The notes below the pieces were generated by a model, which worked only from the letters and a program-made list of their open reading frames with translations, searched no databases and was not told the DNA's origin. The translations under genes and the position numbers were made by a program. A stretch of DNA of 64,000 nt from Caulobacter sp. AP07 (GTDB taxonomy: Bacteria; Pseudomonadota; Alphaproteobacteria; Caulobacterales; Caulobacteraceae): NCBI RefSeq assembly GCF_000281955.1, contig NZ_AKKF01000140.1, forward strand, positions 46,788 through 110,787, read 5' to 3'. Below are positions 60,955-64,000 of this stretch, piece by piece (the stretch's first letter is position 1; each line of letters opens with the position of its first letter).

Positions 60955-61698
60955 ATGACCATGGATAGGCGTTACCAACAGGTCGCAAAGCAGATCATCG
61001 AGCTCATCGAGTCCGGTGAGTTCGCCCCGGGCAGCCGACTGCCTGGCGAGCGCGAACTGGCCGAACGGCTCGGCGTGTCGCGCGTCACTGTGCGGGAAGC
61101 CGAGATCGCCCTCGAGGCTCAGGGCTACATCGCCGTCAAGACGGGCTCGGGCGTCTATGTCCGCCCCCGCCGGCCAACAGACCTGTCGCCCTTGACCGAG
61201 ATCGACGCGTTCGAACTGACGACGGTCCGCGCGGTCGTCGAGGCGGAGTCGGCGGCGCTGGCGGCGCTGAACATGCCCCCGGAGTCCCTGGCGCTGCTGG
61301 AAGAGACCATGCGGGTGATGGCGGGCAACGACGAGGCGGCCGAAGAGGCTGACGAGCGCTTCCATCTGCTGATCGCCGAGAACAGCGGCAGTCCCATCAT
61401 CGAGCATTTCGTGCGCACCCTCTGGCGGATGCGCAACGAGGCGCCGCGGGTCGTCCAGGTCTACAGCAACGTCTGCAAGAGCGGATTCGAGGACCGGATC
61501 GAGGAGCATCGGGCGGTGCTCGACGCCATCCGCAACCGCGATCCCAACGCCGCGCGGCTGGCGATGCGCGAGCACTTCAGCCGCCTCTTCGAAGCCATGC
61601 TGGCGGCCGAGGAGACCGAGGCCATCGTGCAACTGCGCCGCAAGGCGCTGCAGCACCGCGACCGCTTCAAGCTTTCCGTGCAGCACGGCGCCGCCTGA
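60955..61698 (+). CDS. GntR-family regulator, FadR subfamily
   Basis: The 247-aa regulator has an N-terminal winged helix (about residues 6-72: GSRLPGERELAERLGVSRVT, then V-R-E-A) and an all-helical FCD ligand domain (about 85-225). Asp/His metal-type positions are visible in ADERFHLLIAENSGSP, EEHRAVLDAI and MREHFSRL. This subfamily includes ExuR/UxuR-like uronate regulators. Its place between the receptor and an esterase gene, with candidate operators in both promoters, makes it the probable repressor of the alginate locus. Confidence 0.9.
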   Translation: MTMDRRYQQVAKQIIELIESGEFAPGSRLPGERELAERLGVSRVTVREAEIALEAQGYIAVKTGSGVYVRPRRPTDLSPLTEIDAFELTTVRAVVEAESAALAALNMPPESLALLEETMRVMAGNDEAAEEADERFHLLIAENSGSPIIEHFVRTLWRMRNEAPRVVQVYSNVCKSGFEDRIEEHRAVLDAIRNRDPNAARLAMREHFSRLFEAMLAAEETEAIVQLRRKALQHRDRFKLSVQHGAA

Positions 61699-61768
61699 CG
61701 GCTGAACGGCAGACAGACCACACAAGACTGGGCGGACGAAGCCCAGCCGACGACATCGAGGAAACGGC

Positions 61769-63718
61769 ATGAAACGCTTTGCCGCTCTGGCCTTGGCCGG
61801 AACCCTTGGCTGCGGCCCGGCTCTGTCCGAGACTCCCCGCTTCACCAATCTCTTTGGCGATCACGCGGTCCTTCAGAGGGGCCAACCGGTTCGGCTCAAC
61901 GGCCGAGCCGACCCCGGCGCCGTCCTGAGCGTCGAGATCGGCGGCCAGAGCCTGGCGACGACCGCCGATGCGAACGGGCGGTGGGCGATGACGACCAAGC
62001 CCATGGACGCCGGCGGCCCCCACACGCTTTCCGTCTCCGACGGCCGCGATCAAACCGTGCTCAGCGACGTCATGATCGGCGAGGTCTGGTTCTGCTCCGG
62101 CCAGTCGAACATGGGCCTCAAGCTGCAAGACGCGACCAACGGCGGCAACGAGGTCCGGGACTCCGAGAACCCACTGCTGCGGTTCACCGATGTCGGGCGC
62201 GATGTCGCCCCGCGCCCGCTCGACGAGGCCAAGGCCGTCAGCGGCTGGACCCTGGCGGCGCCGGCGAGCGTCGGTCCGGCCTCGGCCGCCTGCTACTTCA
62301 TGGCCAAGGCGCTGCAAGCCCACTTCGGCGTGACGGTCGGCTTCATCACGTCGACCTGGGGCGGCACCCAGACCCAGGCCTGGATCGGCGAGGCCGGACT
62401 GCGTTCCCTCAAGACCTATGACGACGCGCTGGATCGCCTGGACCTCTACGCCAAGGATCCGCAGGCCGGCGAGGCGCGGCAGGCGCGCTATTTCGAAGCC
62501 TGGTGGACGGCCCACGAGCCGGACGCCAAGGCCAAGGCCGCCTGGGCCCGGCCCGATTTCGACGACGCCGGCTGGAAGCCGGTCCATCCGACAAGGGTTT
62601 GGGAGCGCCTCGGCGACCCGGAACTGAGCAGCTTCAACGGCGCGGTCTGGTATCGCACCGCCGTCACCCTGACCAAGGCCCAGGCGGAGGGCGCCACGCG
62701 TATCGCCCTGGGCCTGATCGACGACAGCGACACCACCTTCGTCAACGGCGTGCGCGTCGGCGGCATCGAGGGACGCACCACGCGCCGCAGCTACGCCCTG
62801 CCCAAGGGCCTGCTCGTGGCGGGCCGGAACGTCGTCGCGGTCCGGGTGCTGGATTCGGGCGGCTCCGGCGGCCTCTACGACACCGACGACCAGCGCTTCC
62901 TGGCCTTGGCGGACGGATCGAAGGCCCCGCTGCCGCAAGCCTGGCGCTATCGCGTCTCCGCGCCGCTGGACGCCCTGGGCGATGTTCCGCTGACCCCCTG
63001 GGATCCGACCAAGGGCACGGGCAGCCTGTACAACGCCATGGTCGCGCCCGTGACGTCCTATACTGTCAAGGGCATCGCCTGGTATCAGGGCGAGTCCAAC
63101 GTCCATGACCCGGCCGGTTTCGGTCGTCTTCTGCCGGCGCTGATCCGGCAGTGGCGCGCCGCGTTCGGCGAGACCGACCTGCCCTTCGTGCTCGCCCAGC
63201 TGCCGAGCTACGGCCCCGTCAGCGACCGCCCGGGCGCATCGAACACCGCCGAGGTGCGCGAACAGCAGCGGCGGACGGCCCAGACGCTTGACCGTGTGGG
63301 CTTAACCTCGATCATCGACATCGGCGACCGCTACGACATTCATCCTGGCCAGAAGACCGTCGTGGGCGCCCGGTTGGCCTTGACCGCCCGGCGCGTGGCC
63401 TATGGTGAGACGGTGGCGCAGAGCCCCTCCCCCGTGACCGTGATGCGTTCGGGCGACGATCTGGTCGTGCGCTTCAGCGACGCCGCGGACGGCCTGCGCA
63501 CGTACAGCAGCGACACCGCCATCGGCTTCGAGGTCTGCGACCGCGACCGCCGATGCCGCTACGCATCCGCGATGGCCGCGGGGGACCGCGTGACGCTGTC
63601 CGGCGTCAATCGGCCCGAAATCCGCGCCATCCGCTATGCCTGGAGCGACGCCCCGTTCGTCAACCTGTTCAACAGCGAAGACCTGCCCGTGGGGCCTTTC
63701 GAGATTTCGGTCGACTAG
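61769..63718 (+). CDS. Sialate O-acetylesterase-like SGNH esterase
   Basis: A 649-aa exported esterase with a signal peptide (MKRFAALALAGTLG). Its SGNH-type catalytic pieces are GEVWFCSGQSNMG (Ser), TSTWGGTQTQAW (Gly/Asn-region), GIAWYQGESNVHD and DIGDRYDIHPGQK (Asp-His). An inserted beta-sandwich (about 245-400) carries WYRTAVTLTKAQA and NGVRVGGIEG, usual in this family. Annotated relatives deacetylate sialic acid, but no sialic acid genes are present. In an alginate locus it more likely removes acetyl groups from mannuronate residues. That substrate is inferred. Confidence 0.85.
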   Translation: MKRFAALALAGTLGCGPALSETPRFTNLFGDHAVLQRGQPVRLNGRADPGAVLSVEIGGQSLATTADANGRWAMTTKPMDAGGPHTLSVSDGRDQTVLSDVMIGEVWFCSGQSNMGLKLQDATNGGNEVRDSENPLLRFTDVGRDVAPRPLDEAKAVSGWTLAAPASVGPASAACYFMAKALQAHFGVTVGFITSTWGGTQTQAWIGEAGLRSLKTYDDALDRLDLYAKDPQAGEARQARYFEAWWTAHEPDAKAKAAWARPDFDDAGWKPVHPTRVWERLGDPELSSFNGAVWYRTAVTLTKAQAEGATRIALGLIDDSDTTFVNGVRVGGIEGRTTRRSYALPKGLLVAGRNVVAVRVLDSGGSGGLYDTDDQRFLALADGSKAPLPQAWRYRVSAPLDALGDVPLTPWDPTKGTGSLYNAMVAPVTSYTVKGIAWYQGESNVHDPAGFGRLLPALIRQWRAAFGETDLPFVLAQLPSYGPVSDRPGASNTAEVREQQRRTAQTLDRVGLTSIIDIGDRYDIHPGQKTVVGARLALTARRVAYGETVAQSPSPVTVMRSGDDLVVRFSDAADGLRTYSSDTAIGFEVCDRDRRCRYASAMAAGDRVTLSGVNRPEIRAIRYAWSDAPFVNLFNSEDLPVGPFEISVD

Positions 63719-63914
63719 CAACGCGCGGGGCGGACGCCCCTTCGCGTATCGGGATGCAGACGCGCTGGGAACTAGCGGTCGAGTCCGCGCCACTAACGGA
63801 CTCTCAGGTCGCGCCAGAAATACGACCTTCGGCCCGGCGCTCCAAGGGCGATGAACGACCCAAGTCGGACCTTTGAACCGTCAGTTTCTGAAATCCAAAA
63901 ACCATCTCGTCCTT

Positions 63915-64000
63915 CCCTCCCCCTTGTGGGGAGGGTGGCCCGCGTAGCGGGTCGGGTGGGGGATCGGTGCAGGGCATCTTGCGGCGGTGAAGCCCCACCC
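63915..64000. repeat. REP-like palindromic repeat
   Basis: Three nested pairings: CCCTCCCC-N5-GGGGAGGG (63915-63935), CCCGC-GTA-GCGGG (63939-63951), and GGGTGGGG (63954-63961) with CCCCACCC (63993-64000) at the window edge. Similar extragenic palindromes are dispersed through many alphaproteobacterial genomes. No gene is seen from 63719 to the end. Confidence 0.7.

Noticed and set aside
61769..63718. True sialic acid metabolism
   Set aside because: No sialic acid transporter, lyase or sialidase is present; the surroundings are all alginate genes.

Overview
The window is GC-rich alphaproteobacterial DNA and looks like Caulobacter or a close relative (Caulobacterales). The signs are: four TonB-dependent receptors, two of them of the large type frequent in Caulobacter and Xanthomonas; a full myo-inositol (iol) operon; a polysaccharide-type alginate locus; and a REP-like palindromic repeat at the right edge. 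The genus is inferred from gene content, not proven. No rRNA, tRNA, CRISPR array or complete insertion sequence was seen.

Region 1 (1-5.6 kb): an FAD-linked sugar-lactone-type oxidase, a TetR regulator, an MFS transporter and a TonB receptor, all on the minus strand. The oxidase and the receptor carry nearly the same 30-bp promoter/operator. Region 2 (5.8-11.9 kb): a heavy-metal efflux set, with a small Cys/His-rich exported protein followed by CzcC, CzcB and CzcA, closed by a strong hairpin. Region 3 (12.1-20.1 kb): a two-partner secretion pair, TpsB transporter and a 2071-aa TpsA exoprotein with tandem YDG-type repeats. Region 4 (20.1-23.3 kb): a lower-GC patch with an orphan TniQ-like protein, an alpha/beta hydrolase behind two mirrored ACCCGGGT palindromes, about 670 bp of apparently decayed DNA and a small PepSY protein.

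Region 5 (23.3-47.9 kb) is the most interesting part. It reads as a phytate-to-central-metabolism locus. It contains a histidine acid phosphatase/phytase and a two-domain beta-propeller phytase (divergent pair), a TonB receptor, an organophosphate:phosphate antiporter-type MFS, an inositol-monophosphatase, two inositol 2-dehydrogenases, iolE, iolD, iolB, iolC (kinase/aldolase fusion), iolA, an RpiR-type IolR, and a triosephosphate isomerase that could take the DHAP made by the aldolase. The TonB receptor and the acid phosphatase share a 49-bp upstream element (37/49 identical), and a related motif lies upstream of the transporter, the iol operon and iolG. This suggests one regulon. A PepSY / histidine kinase / response regulator / TonB receptor module is embedded in the middle.

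Region 6 (48.0-49.5 kb) is a lone group-A flavin monooxygenase. Region 7 (49.8-63.7 kb) is an alginate utilisation locus. One minus-strand operon encodes PL6 lyase, PL17 oligoalginate lyase, hexuronate-type MFS, SDR reductase and an esterase. The divergent plus-strand side carries a large TonB receptor, a FadR-type GntR regulator and a sialate-O-acetylesterase-like enzyme. Candidate GntR operators (TTGGTATACCAA-like) lie between the two arms and in front of gntR. The two carbohydrate esterases suggest that acetylated alginate may be the real substrate.
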